64,000 nt of DNA, from NCBI GenBank assembly GCA_963696105.1, contig CAVOIP010000005.1, forward strand, positions 1,426,001 through 1,490,000, written 5' to 3'. This document shows, piece after piece, positions 27,355-34,465 of this stretch; position 1 is the stretch's first letter, and every line of letters begins with the position of its first letter. The DNA comes from CAVRTM01 sp963696105 (GTDB lineage Bacteria; Actinomycetota; Actinomycetes; Actinomycetales; Dermatophilaceae). The translations under genes and the position numbers were made by a program. A model generated the notes under the pieces. That model was not told where the DNA came from, did no database searches, and worked only from the letters and a program-made list of their open reading frames with translations.

Positions 27355-28166
27355 TTGCCCATCCCCGACGTCAACCCGCGCACGAAGGTCCGCTGGGTCA
27401 GCAGGTAGAAGACGGCGACGGGAAGGATCGACAAGGTGGCCACGGCGAGCAACAGCGGCTGGTTGGTGACGTAGCGACCCTGGAAGAGCGTGAGCCCTGC
27501 CATCAGCGTCCGCTGGTTCTCGTCCTGGAGGAACACCAGGGCGATGAGGAGCTCGTTCCACGCCCACACCGCGTTCACCACGGCGATCGTCACCAGCGCG
27601 GGCCGTGAGATCGGCAGGACGACCGACCAGAGCGTGCGCAGTGGTCCGGCGCCGTCGACCGTCGAGGCCTCGATGAGCTCCTTCGGCACCGACCTGAAGA
27701 AGTTCGTCAGGAAGAACACCGAGAAGGGCACGAGCAGGCACGCGTAGAACAGGATCACCGAGCCGAGGGTGTTGACCAGGTGAAGGTTCACCATCGTCAC
27801 GAACATCGGCAGGAGGAGGACGACCGGCGGCACCATGATCAGGCCGATGCTGCCGTTCATCAGCAGCCCGCGGCCACGGAACCGGCCGAACGTGATCGCG
27901 TAGGCCGCCAGCGCGCCCATGACGCCTGATGCCGCGACGGCCAGGACGGTGACGATGATGCTGTTCATCGCCCAGCGCAGCGTGGGCAGGTCCACGATGG
28001 CCGTGACGTAGTTGGCGAACGTGGGCGACGTGGGCAGCCCGAACGGGTGCTGCTGGTAGTCGTCGGGCGTCTTCACGCTCGTCACCAGCATGAAGCCCAA
28101 CGGTGCGAGCGCGGCGACGGTGACCAGGGTGAGGAAGATCTGCCGGGGGATGAAGGACAGCTTCAC
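27351..28166 (-). CDS. ABC sugar transporter permease 2 of the GntR-controlled operon
   Basis: A 271-residue MalG-type permease with six helices and the EAA loop KELIEASTVDGAGPLRTLWSVVLPISRPALV, ending QRTFVRGLTSGMGK. GTG 28166 overlaps the preceding permease stop (GTGA). Reading further upstream in this frame only shadows permease 1. Confidence 0.9.
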   Translation of the reverse strand: MKLSFIPRQIFLTLVTVAALAPLGFMLVTSVKTPDDYQQHPFGLPTSPTFANYVTAIVDLPTLRWAMNSIIVTVLAVAASGVMGALAAYAITFGRFRGRGLLMNGSIGLIMVPPVVLLLPMFVTMVNLHLVNTLGSVILFYACLLVPFSVFFLTNFFRSVPKELIEASTVDGAGPLRTLWSVVLPISRPALVTIAVVNAVWAWNELLIALVFLQDENQRTLMAGLTLFQGRYVTNQPLLLAVATLSILPVAVFYLLTQRTFVRGLTSGMGK

Positions 28167-29119
28167 AGGGCACTTCCTGAGTCGTCGGGGCGCTGGCGCA
28201 GCCGCAGGTACGCCACGATCAGGACTGCGGCGAGGGCGAGGACGAAGACAGCGGCGGCGTTCGCCAGCCCCACCGATCCCTGCGCAAAGCCGTTCTTCCA
28301 GATGTAGTACTCCATGACGGTGGAGCTGTTGCCGGGCCCACCGCCGGTGATGACGTAGACGTAGGTGAACACCCACGACAACACCGTGATCGCCTCGGTG
28401 ACGGCGAAGAACTCGATGGTCGTGCGGATCTGGGGAATCTGCACCCTGGTCTGCAGCTGCCACCAGGACACGCCGTCGAGGCGCGCTGCCTCGGTCACCT
28501 CGTGCGGCAGCGAGAGCAGCGCCGCGAGGAACACGACGACGCCGAAGCCCAGCTGCTGCCAGACGACGACTCCGCCGACCGACCAGATGGCCAAACCAGG
28601 GGAGCCGAGCCAGTCCTTGGCGAGCGCACTGAGGCCGATGGCACGGAGGAGCTCGTTGAGGGCGCCGTTGTACTGCAGGAAGGCGCTGAACGCGAGGCCG
28701 ACCCCGGCTGCGGGCAGGATGTAGGGGAAGAAGACCGCCCCGCGGTGGATGCGCCAGCCCCTCACTCCCTCGTGCAGCAGGACGGCGATGAGCAGGGCCA
28801 GCACCGTCATCAGCGGCACGGTGAGCAGCAGCCGGAGGTTGTTGGTGACGGCTCGCAGGAACACGTCGTCCGTCAGCAGGGCCTTGAAGTTGCCCAGACC
28901 GACGAACTGCAGGTCGTAGAACGTGCCGGCGTAGAGGCTGTTGCGCACGACGGACACGAGCGGGAAGAGGAACCCGAACGCGAGGGCCGCCACCGCGGGC
29001 AGCGCGAAGAGGTAGGGCCACCAGGAGCGGCGGCGGGTGCGAGGGGTCGCGCCCCGAACCGCCGCTCCCGTGTGGTCGCGTTCCAGCGCTGCCGGGTCCG
29101 GCGACCGGGTGGACGTCAC
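28163..29119 (-). CDS. ABC sugar transporter permease 1 of the GntR-controlled operon
   Basis: A 318-residue MalF-type permease: a basic cytoplasmic N-terminus, six helices and the EAA loop HEVTEAARLDGVSWWQLQTRVQIPQIRTT. GTG 29119 overlaps the SBP stop by four bases. Again no ATPase gene is present, so a shared ATPase must energise it. Confidence 0.9.
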   Translation of the reverse strand: MTSTRSPDPAALERDHTGAAVRGATPRTRRRSWWPYLFALPAVAALAFGFLFPLVSVVRNSLYAGTFYDLQFVGLGNFKALLTDDVFLRAVTNNLRLLLTVPLMTVLALLIAVLLHEGVRGWRIHRGAVFFPYILPAAGVGLAFSAFLQYNGALNELLRAIGLSALAKDWLGSPGLAIWSVGGVVVWQQLGFGVVVFLAALLSLPHEVTEAARLDGVSWWQLQTRVQIPQIRTTIEFFAVTEAITVLSWVFTYVYVITGGGPGNSSTVMEYYIWKNGFAQGSVGLANAAAVFVLALAAVLIVAYLRLRQRPDDSGSAL

Positions 29120-30474
29120 GGCTGCGCCCAGGCGGTGTAGTTCTTCACCTCGGCGGGGTTCTGCGAGCGCCACTTCTCGACCGCCTTGGTGAAGGTGTCG
29201 ACGGCCTCCTTCACACTGCCGCCGCTCGTGATCACCTGTCCGGCGGCGAGGTTACCGTCGCCGTCCACCGACGGCGGGAGGTAGTTCTCGAGCCACACCG
29301 CCCCCCGTGAGGCGTCGTTCTTCCAGAGCTGTCTGCCGAGGTCTGTCTTGATGGACGAAGGGCTGAAGCTGGTGTCGGCAGGGAAGATCCCGGTCGTCTC
29401 GTACCAGCTGGCGAGGTTCGCCGGCTCGTGCAGCCAGGTGAGGAACTGCGCGGCCGCCTTCTTGTTGGGCGACCAGGAGGTGATGAAGGCCGACGAGGAC
29501 TGCGTGGTGTTGTAGACGTCGGCGAGCTTCCCGTTGCCCCACTTGGGTGAGGGCGTGACGCCCACCTTGTCCTGACCGAGCTGCTTGGCCCACTTGGTGA
29601 CGATGCCGTCGGTCCCCCAGGCCATCGCCGCCTGCCCGGAACCGAACTTGGCCATGCCCTGGTCAAGGGTCAGGGACGCGATGTCGTCGTTGAGGCAGCC
29701 CTGGGACTTCAGCTGGTGCATCGCCTCGTAGAAGCCGGTGTATTTCGGGTCGGCGATGTTGGCCTTGCCGATCACCGCCTGCTTGAGCTGGTCGACGTTG
29801 TCCAGGTTCTGCTTGCCGTAGTTGGAGAAGAACCAGGCGCCGAAGTAGCCGTCCTTGTTGCCCATCCCGATGGGGGTGACGCCCGCGGCCTTGAGCCTGC
29901 CGCAGTCGGCGAGCAGCTCGTCGAACGTCGTGGGCGCGGCGGTCAGCCCCGCCTTGGCGAACAGCTGCTTGTTCCAGGCCAGGGGGACGCCGATGAGGTA
30001 CAGGGGCATCGCGTAGAGCTTGCCCTTGTACATGTTCTCCTGCGTGCCGACCCAGTGGCTGCGCTGGTCCGCCGGCACGTAGTCCGACAGCGGGGCAACC
30101 GCGCCGGCCCAGACCTGCGAGAGGACTGGAATGGTGGCCCACTGGGTGGCGATGTCCGGACCGGTCTTGGTCTGGGCGGCGGTCGTGAACGCGCCGATGA
30201 GCGTGTCCGTCGACTGGGGGACGAGCTTGATGCTGACCCCGGGGTGCAGCTTCTCGTAGGCGGCGACCCTGGCCTTCATCCAGTCGTTGGCGCCGGGGGC
30301 GTCGCCCTCGCCCCAGTACCAGTAGGTGAGGTTGGCCTTGTCGGCGTTCCCACCCCCGCTGCCGGTGGCTGAGCCGCTGCTGGGGGCTGAGGCGGTGCAG
30401 CCGGTAGCCGCGGTGAGGGCGACGGCTGTCAGGGCAGCAAGGCCGGCGTACCGGCCCGGAGTGGCACGAAGCAT
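29116..30474 (-). CDS. ABC transporter substrate-binding lipoprotein of the GntR-controlled operon
   Basis: A 452-residue sugar-binding lipoprotein with a Sec-type signal peptide and lipobox AATGC (Cys about 26), followed by a Ser/Gly-rich linker and ANLTYWYWGEGDAPGANDWMKARVAAYEKLHPGVSIKLV. The ATG at 30474 follows AGAGG. It lies 55 bases after the GntR gene and opens the transporter part of the operon. It is unlike the first importer (8790-10124) in length and ligand-domain sequence, so a different ligand is expected; a glycated amino compound is the hypothesis. Confidence 0.88.
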   Translation of the reverse strand: MLRATPGRYAGLAALTAVALTAATGCTASAPSSGSATGSGGGNADKANLTYWYWGEGDAPGANDWMKARVAAYEKLHPGVSIKLVPQSTDTLIGAFTTAAQTKTGPDIATQWATIPVLSQVWAGAVAPLSDYVPADQRSHWVGTQENMYKGKLYAMPLYLIGVPLAWNKQLFAKAGLTAAPTTFDELLADCGRLKAAGVTPIGMGNKDGYFGAWFFSNYGKQNLDNVDQLKQAVIGKANIADPKYTGFYEAMHQLKSQGCLNDDIASLTLDQGMAKFGSGQAAMAWGTDGIVTKWAKQLGQDKVGVTPSPKWGNGKLADVYNTTQSSSAFITSWSPNKKAAAQFLTWLHEPANLASWYETTGIFPADTSFSPSSIKTDLGRQLWKNDASRGAVWLENYLPPSVDGDGNLAAGQVITSGGSVKEAVDTFTKAVEKWRSQNPAEVKNYTAWAQP

Positions 30475-30529
30475 GGGCAGACCTCTTCTCAGGGGAGCGG
30501 CCACGCTGTTGGTGGCCGCAGAGGGTGTT

Positions 30530-31276
30530 TCAGGCTTGGAGGACGGCGCGGAAGCGGTACCGGTCGCCGCGATAGGTGATGTGGCCGCGTTCGACGGGAC
30601 GGCCGTGGACGTCGGTGCAGATCTGACGGGCGGACAACAGTGGCGTGCCGACGTCGACGCCGAGGAGGCCGGCCTGCTCGGCGTCGGCAGCGACCGCCTG
30701 GACCTCGTAGTCGGATCGGTACGGTCGGACCGAGTTGCGTTGCAGCGCCGCGTAAAGGGAGCCCTGCGTGAACTCCTCCGGCGTGGCGTCGGGAAGCAAC
30801 GCCCCGGGGACCACGCTGTGGTCGACGGCGACGGCGATCGCGTCGAGCCTCCGCAGGCGACGCAGTGACATCACCTCGGCCCCGGGGACCATCCCCAGGT
30901 CCTGCGCCTCGTCCCACTCGGCCGGCCGGCGCAGACAGTGCAGGACGACGGAGTCGGGCGTCAGGCCGCGCAGCAGCGCCATCTCCGTGAAGGACTGCAG
31001 GACGCCCGGCTCCTCGGAGACCGGGGGCGCGGCCTGCGCCGGGCCGACGAACCACCCCCGCCCTGCCTGCGGGTGCACGATGTTGCGCTGTTCAAGGCTC
31101 GTCAGGGCCTGACGCAGGGTCACCCGACTGACACCGAACCGGCGGCCGAGCTTGGCCTCACTGGGCAGGCGCTCGCCCAGGTGCGAGTCGCCGGAGACCT
31201 CCTCGGCGAGTGTCTGCGCGATCTGCTCCCACAGCGCACTGTCCGTGCGTCGCGCCGTCACGCTCGGGCGGTTCAT
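30530..31276 (-). CDS. GntR/HutC-family regulator (FrlR-like by context)
   Basis: A 248-residue GntR protein with an N-terminal winged helix (LPSEAKLGRRFGVSRVTLRQALTSLEQRNIVHPQAGRGWFV, about 38-78) and a C-terminal UTRA ligand domain (SLRRLRRLDAIAVAVDHSVV, ERGHITYRGDRYRFRAVLQA). It is the first gene of the SBP-permease-kinase-SIS operon, so it probably represses its own unit until a phosphorylated sugar derivative binds. An inverted repeat at 31289-31321 just upstream is the likely operator. Confidence 0.88.
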   Translation of the reverse strand: MNRPSVTARRTDSALWEQIAQTLAEEVSGDSHLGERLPSEAKLGRRFGVSRVTLRQALTSLEQRNIVHPQAGRGWFVGPAQAAPPVSEEPGVLQSFTEMALLRGLTPDSVVLHCLRRPAEWDEAQDLGMVPGAEVMSLRRLRRLDAIAVAVDHSVVPGALLPDATPEEFTQGSLYAALQRNSVRPYRSDYEVQAVAADAEQAGLLGVDVGTPLLSARQICTDVHGRPVERGHITYRGDRYRFRAVLQA

Positions 31277-31288
31277 GGCGTTGACGCT

Positions 31289-31321
31289 ATACAGGTGTTA
31301 ACGCTCTGACAAGACCTGTAT
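31289..31321. promoter_or_regulatory. Inverted repeat upstream of the GntR operon
   Basis: ATACAGGT (31289-31296) and ACCTGTAT (31314-31321) are perfect inverted arms with 17 bases between them, 13 bases upstream of the GntR start. A -10 like TATAGC (minus strand) overlaps the proximal arm. Position and symmetry fit a GntR dimer pair or autoregulatory operator. Confidence 0.5.
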
Positions 31322-31378
31322 CAAGCCTGTTTCACCCATCAGCGGGTCGGGCTCGGCCGTCGGAGACGCTGGGGAGAG

Positions 31379-32236
31379 CTAGGCGCCCGCCACCTGTTGA
31401 CGCTGGACGCCGAGGCCGTCGATCCCCAGCTCCATGACGTCCCCCGGCTGCAGCCAGACCTGGGGTTCCAGCCCCATGCCGACACCGGGAGGCGTCCCGG
31501 TGTTGATGAGGTCTCCCGGCTCGAGGACCATGAACTGGCTGAGATAGTGCACGATGTACGCCGGTCCGAACAGCATGGTCCCGGTGGTGCCGGTCTGGCG
31601 CCGTACGCCGTTCACATCGAGCCACATGCCCAGGGCGAGGACGTCCGGCAGCTCGTCCGGAGTTGCCAGGTAGGGACCGCATGGGTTGAACGTCTCCGCC
31701 GACTTGCCCTTGACCCACTGGCCGCCCCGCTCCAGCTGAAAGGCTCGTTCGCTCACGTCGTTGACGAGCGTGTAGCCCGCGATGGCGGCTTCCGCCTCCT
31801 GCTCGTCGGCGAGATAGCTGCAGCGCCGGCCCACGACGATTCCGAGCTCCACCTCCCAGTCGGTCTTGGTCGAGCCGCGGGGAATGAGCACAGTGTCGTT
31901 GGGGCCGACGAGGGTGTTGGGCGCCTTGGTGAAGACGATGGGCTCGTCGGGCACCGCCTGGCCGGTCTCTGCGGCATGGTCGCTGTAGTTCAACCCGATG
32001 CAAAGGATCTGATGCGGTCGCGCGATCGGGGCCCCGATCCGTAGCCCGTCCAGGGAATGAAGCTGCCCGGCGGCAAGTCGAGCGGCGGTGAGCTCCTGCA
32101 GGTGTGCAACGCCACCTTCGCCGAAGAAGCGCTCGTTGAAGTCGTCCACCACGTCCGAGACGTCGACGTAATGGTGCGGGTCTGCGAGGACCGCCGGTCG
32201 TTCCTGTCCTGCGGGGCCGACGCGCATGAGCCTCAA
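31379..32236 (-). CDS. Fumarylacetoacetate hydrolase (FAH)-fold protein
   Basis: A 285-residue FAH-family protein; members hydrolyse, decarboxylate or hydrate oxo-acids with Mg2+. Seen: GLNYSDHAAETGQAVPDEPIVFTKAPNTLVGPND, the metal Glu residues in DWEVELGIVVG, VNDVSERAFQLERGGQWVKGKSAETFNPCGPYL and TGTPPGVGMGL. TTG 32236 is preferred because GGAGAA lies just upstream and it gives the usual LRLMRVGPAG start; ATG 32227 is the alternative. It follows an IclR gene on the same strand by 72 bases. 2-Keto-3-deoxy-acid or fumarylpyruvate-like substrates are possible; lyase steps of deoxy-sugar acids often use this fold. Confidence 0.83.
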   Translation of the reverse strand: MRLMRVGPAGQERPAVLADPHHYVDVSDVVDDFNERFFGEGGVAHLQELTAARLAAGQLHSLDGLRIGAPIARPHQILCIGLNYSDHAAETGQAVPDEPIVFTKAPNTLVGPNDTVLIPRGSTKTDWEVELGIVVGRRCSYLADEQEAEAAIAGYTLVNDVSERAFQLERGGQWVKGKSAETFNPCGPYLATPDELPDVLALGMWLDVNGVRRQTGTTGTMLFGPAYIVHYLSQFMVLEPGDLINTGTPPGVGMGLEPQVWLQPGDVMELGIDGLGVQRQQVAGA

Positions 32237-32308
32237 GGCTTTCTCCGATGCTGTGGTAGGGGGCGGGAACAAGGACGGGTGCGTGCCCGGTGGCGCGGGG
32301 GTACGTGC

Positions 32309-33091
32309 CTACCGGAGTGCGGAGCCGGTCGTGGACCTGACGATGGAGACGATCTCCTCGGCCGCCTCCACGAGTGCTTCCAGCGGTGTGCGGTAGGTGA
32401 GACCGCTGACGCTGATGGCCCCGCTGGGCTGGCTGGGCGAGGTGAGCCAGACCGGGACAGCAAGACAGTTGACACCGATCTCGTTCTCCTGGTTCTCGAT
32501 CGCGAAGCCGTGTTCGCGCACCTCGCTCAGCTCGGAGGACAGGCGCGCAGGTTCGACGATGGTGTGCTCGGTGCGGGCCTCCAGCTGCCCAGAGGCCGCC
32601 CAGTCGCGCACAGCCTCGTCGTCGGGAAGCGCGTGGGCCAGCAGCATCTTGCCGACCGCCGTGGAATGCGCCGGGTTGCGTCCGCCGATGGTGGACGTGA
32701 GCCGCACGGCTCCGACAGGGGGGTCCACCTTGGCGCGGTAGATGACGGAACGGCCAGACAGCACCGCGTAGTGGCTGGTCTCACCGAACCTCTCGGCGAG
32801 GGCCAGGAGCGCGGGACGCACGCGGACGTGGTCGGGGCGGAGCTCGTGATGGGCGAACGCGAGCCTCAGGAACTCGTCGCCCAGCACGTAGTGCCCGTGG
32901 GTGCCCTGGGTGGCGAAGCCGGCCCGGCGCAGCGCGACAAGTGCCCGGTGGACGGTTGGCTTGGGGCTCTTGACCGTGCGGGCGAGGTCATCCAGTCCGA
33001 TCCCGTCCGCGTGGACCGCCAGCTCCGCGAGGATCGCCAACACGCGGTCGGAGCCCACCAGTCGCGCACGAGGGTCTTCCCCTTCGGCCAT
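32309..33091 (-). CDS. IclR-family transcriptional regulator, second
   Basis: A 260-residue IclR protein: helix-turn-helix GIGLDDLARTVKSPKPTVHRALVALRRAGF (about 28-57) and an effector domain with GETSHYAVLSGRSVIYRAKVD, NPAHSTAVGKMLLAHAL and NCLAVPVWLTSPSQPSGAISVSG. The ATG at 33091 is chosen over an upstream start that would include the presumed operator. It likely controls itself and the FAH gene downstream. It is only distantly similar to the IclR at 17644-18420. Confidence 0.88.
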   Translation of the reverse strand: MAEGEDPRARLVGSDRVLAILAELAVHADGIGLDDLARTVKSPKPTVHRALVALRRAGFATQGTHGHYVLGDEFLRLAFAHHELRPDHVRVRPALLALAERFGETSHYAVLSGRSVIYRAKVDPPVGAVRLTSTIGGRNPAHSTAVGKMLLAHALPDDEAVRDWAASGQLEARTEHTIVEPARLSSELSEVREHGFAIENQENEIGVNCLAVPVWLTSPSQPSGAISVSGLTYRTPLEALVEAAEEIVSIVRSTTGSALR

Positions 33092-33115
33092 GGTGGCCGT
33101 GTCGTCCCGCTGCAC

Positions 33116-33151
33116 ATTCCGAAAGATAGAACAGCATTCCGTCAAATGGAA
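33116..33151. promoter_or_regulatory. Tandem operator-like repeats upstream of the second iclR
   Basis: ATTCCGAAAGATAGAA (33116-33131) and ATTCCGTCAAATGGAA (33136-33151) repeat in direct orientation with a 20-base period, two helical turns. Each has TTCC and GAA arms, the layout of IclR-type operators; TTCC-N7-GGAA in the second is a perfect short palindrome. Confidence 0.5.
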
Positions 33152-33473
33152 GCAATTCGGGTGTCTGAGCTGCAGGCCTGCCGAGAGGGGGCTGTGGCCC
33201 GCTCACCACCCGAGCGTGCGCAGCCGCTCGGCCCGGTCGAGCAGGTCGCTGCGTCGCACGCGGGCGGCGCCGTACAGGGGCAGGTCCCGCTGCGGTGCAC
33301 TGTCGTGGGCGGGTGGCGGGGCGAACGGCGATCGGCGCCCGGTGGTGAGCGCCCTGAGCCAGCTGGTCGACCGAACGGAACCGGACCGGGATGTCGGTAG
33401 CTGCCCGCTCACGGCGGAACGGGGTGGCAGGGCGGGGGACAGCGCGAGAACGTGAAGGGAACGTTTCATAGTT

Positions 33474-33491
33474 GTGAAGGTACCGCTTCAC
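33474..33491. promoter_or_regulatory. Palindrome GTGAAG-N6-CTTCAC in the gap before the SDR gene
   Basis: GTGAAG (33474-33479) and CTTCAC (33486-33491) are perfect arms around GTACCG, 151 bases upstream of the SDR start at 33643. A looser TGAA-N8-TTCA lies about 20 bases before it. Operator-like, regulator unknown. The rest of 33152-33642 has one weak minus-strand ORF (33203-33469) without family resemblance, so I see no gene there. Confidence 0.4.
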
Positions 33492-33642
33492 GCTTCGGCA
33501 GGCAACAGGCTTGGGACCAGCACGGCTCGGCGCCGATCTGGAAGCGACATCCCGGGCTGGTTCTCCTCGGGCTAGCGTGGTGCGACCGTGAGGCACCGCA
33601 CCACGCGCTGACCCGGCACGGCCGACCCCTGAGGAGCCATCC

Positions 33643-34410
33643 ATGACTGTGCTCGACACGTTCACGCTGACGGGAAAGGTCGCCGTGGTGACCGGCGGCA
33701 ACCGCGGCCTCGGCCGGGCGTTCGCCCACGCCCTCGGGGAGGCCGGTGCCAGCATCGCCATCCTGGCCCGGAGCGCCGCCCGGAGCGCCGAGGTCGTGGC
33801 CGAGCTGGAGGCCAAGGGGATTGCGGCCGCTGCGTTCGACGGGGACGTCGCGCGTCGCGCGGACGTCGAGCGGGCGGCCGGCGAGATCGTCGAGCGGTTC
33901 GGCCGGGTCGACGTCCTGGTCAACAACGCCGGCACCTGCATCCACCGGCCGGCGCTGGAGGTCACCGAGGAGGAGTGGAACGAGGTGATCGACGTCAACC
34001 TCACCGGGGTCTGGCACGGCTGCCAGATCTTCGGCAAGGGCATGGTGGAGGCCGGTGGCGGCGTCATCGTCAACGTCGGCTCCATGTCGGCGGACATCGT
34101 CAACCGCCCGCAGTGGCAACCGGCGTACAACGCCTCCAAGGCGGGAGTGCACCACCTGACGCGCTCCCTCGCCGCCGAGTGGGCGCCGCTCGGGGTGCGG
34201 GTCAACGCGGTCGCGCCCGGCTACGTGGTGACCGACATGACGCCGATCGACCGGCCCGAGTTCAAGCGGTACTGGATCGACGACGCCCCGCAGCAGCGTG
34301 GCGCGGCGCCGGACGAGATCGCCCCCGCGGTCCTGTTCCTGGCCAGCCCCGCCTCCGGTTTCATGACCGGCTCGATCCTCACGATCGACGGCGGCTACTC
34401 CGTCTTCTGA
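33643..34410 (+). CDS. SDR-family oxidoreductase (gluconate 5-dehydrogenase-like)
   Basis: A 255-residue classical SDR: TGGNRGLG (17-24), NNAG, catalytic Ser in NVGSMSADIV and YNASKAG with the Tyr and Lys, and SGFMTGSILTIDGGYSVF at the end. The pattern resembles sugar-acid and polyol dehydrogenases. GAGGAG precedes the ATG. It stands alone, converging on the CdaR-type regulator gene. Confidence 0.87.
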   Translation: MTVLDTFTLTGKVAVVTGGNRGLGRAFAHALGEAGASIAILARSAARSAEVVAELEAKGIAAAAFDGDVARRADVERAAGEIVERFGRVDVLVNNAGTCIHRPALEVTEEEWNEVIDVNLTGVWHGCQIFGKGMVEAGGGVIVNVGSMSADIVNRPQWQPAYNASKAGVHHLTRSLAAEWAPLGVRVNAVAPGYVVTDMTPIDRPEFKRYWIDDAPQQRGAAPDEIAPAVLFLASPASGFMTGSILTIDGGYSVF

Positions 34411-34465
34411 CCCACCGCCCCGACCGTCCCGTCCCAGGCAGCGGACGGTACGGCGCGAGTGGGCG

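Noticed and set aside
33203..33469. 88-codon minus-strand ORF
   Set aside because: Arg/Pro/Ser-rich composition typical of a non-coding GC-rich frame, no start signal, no recognised domain.
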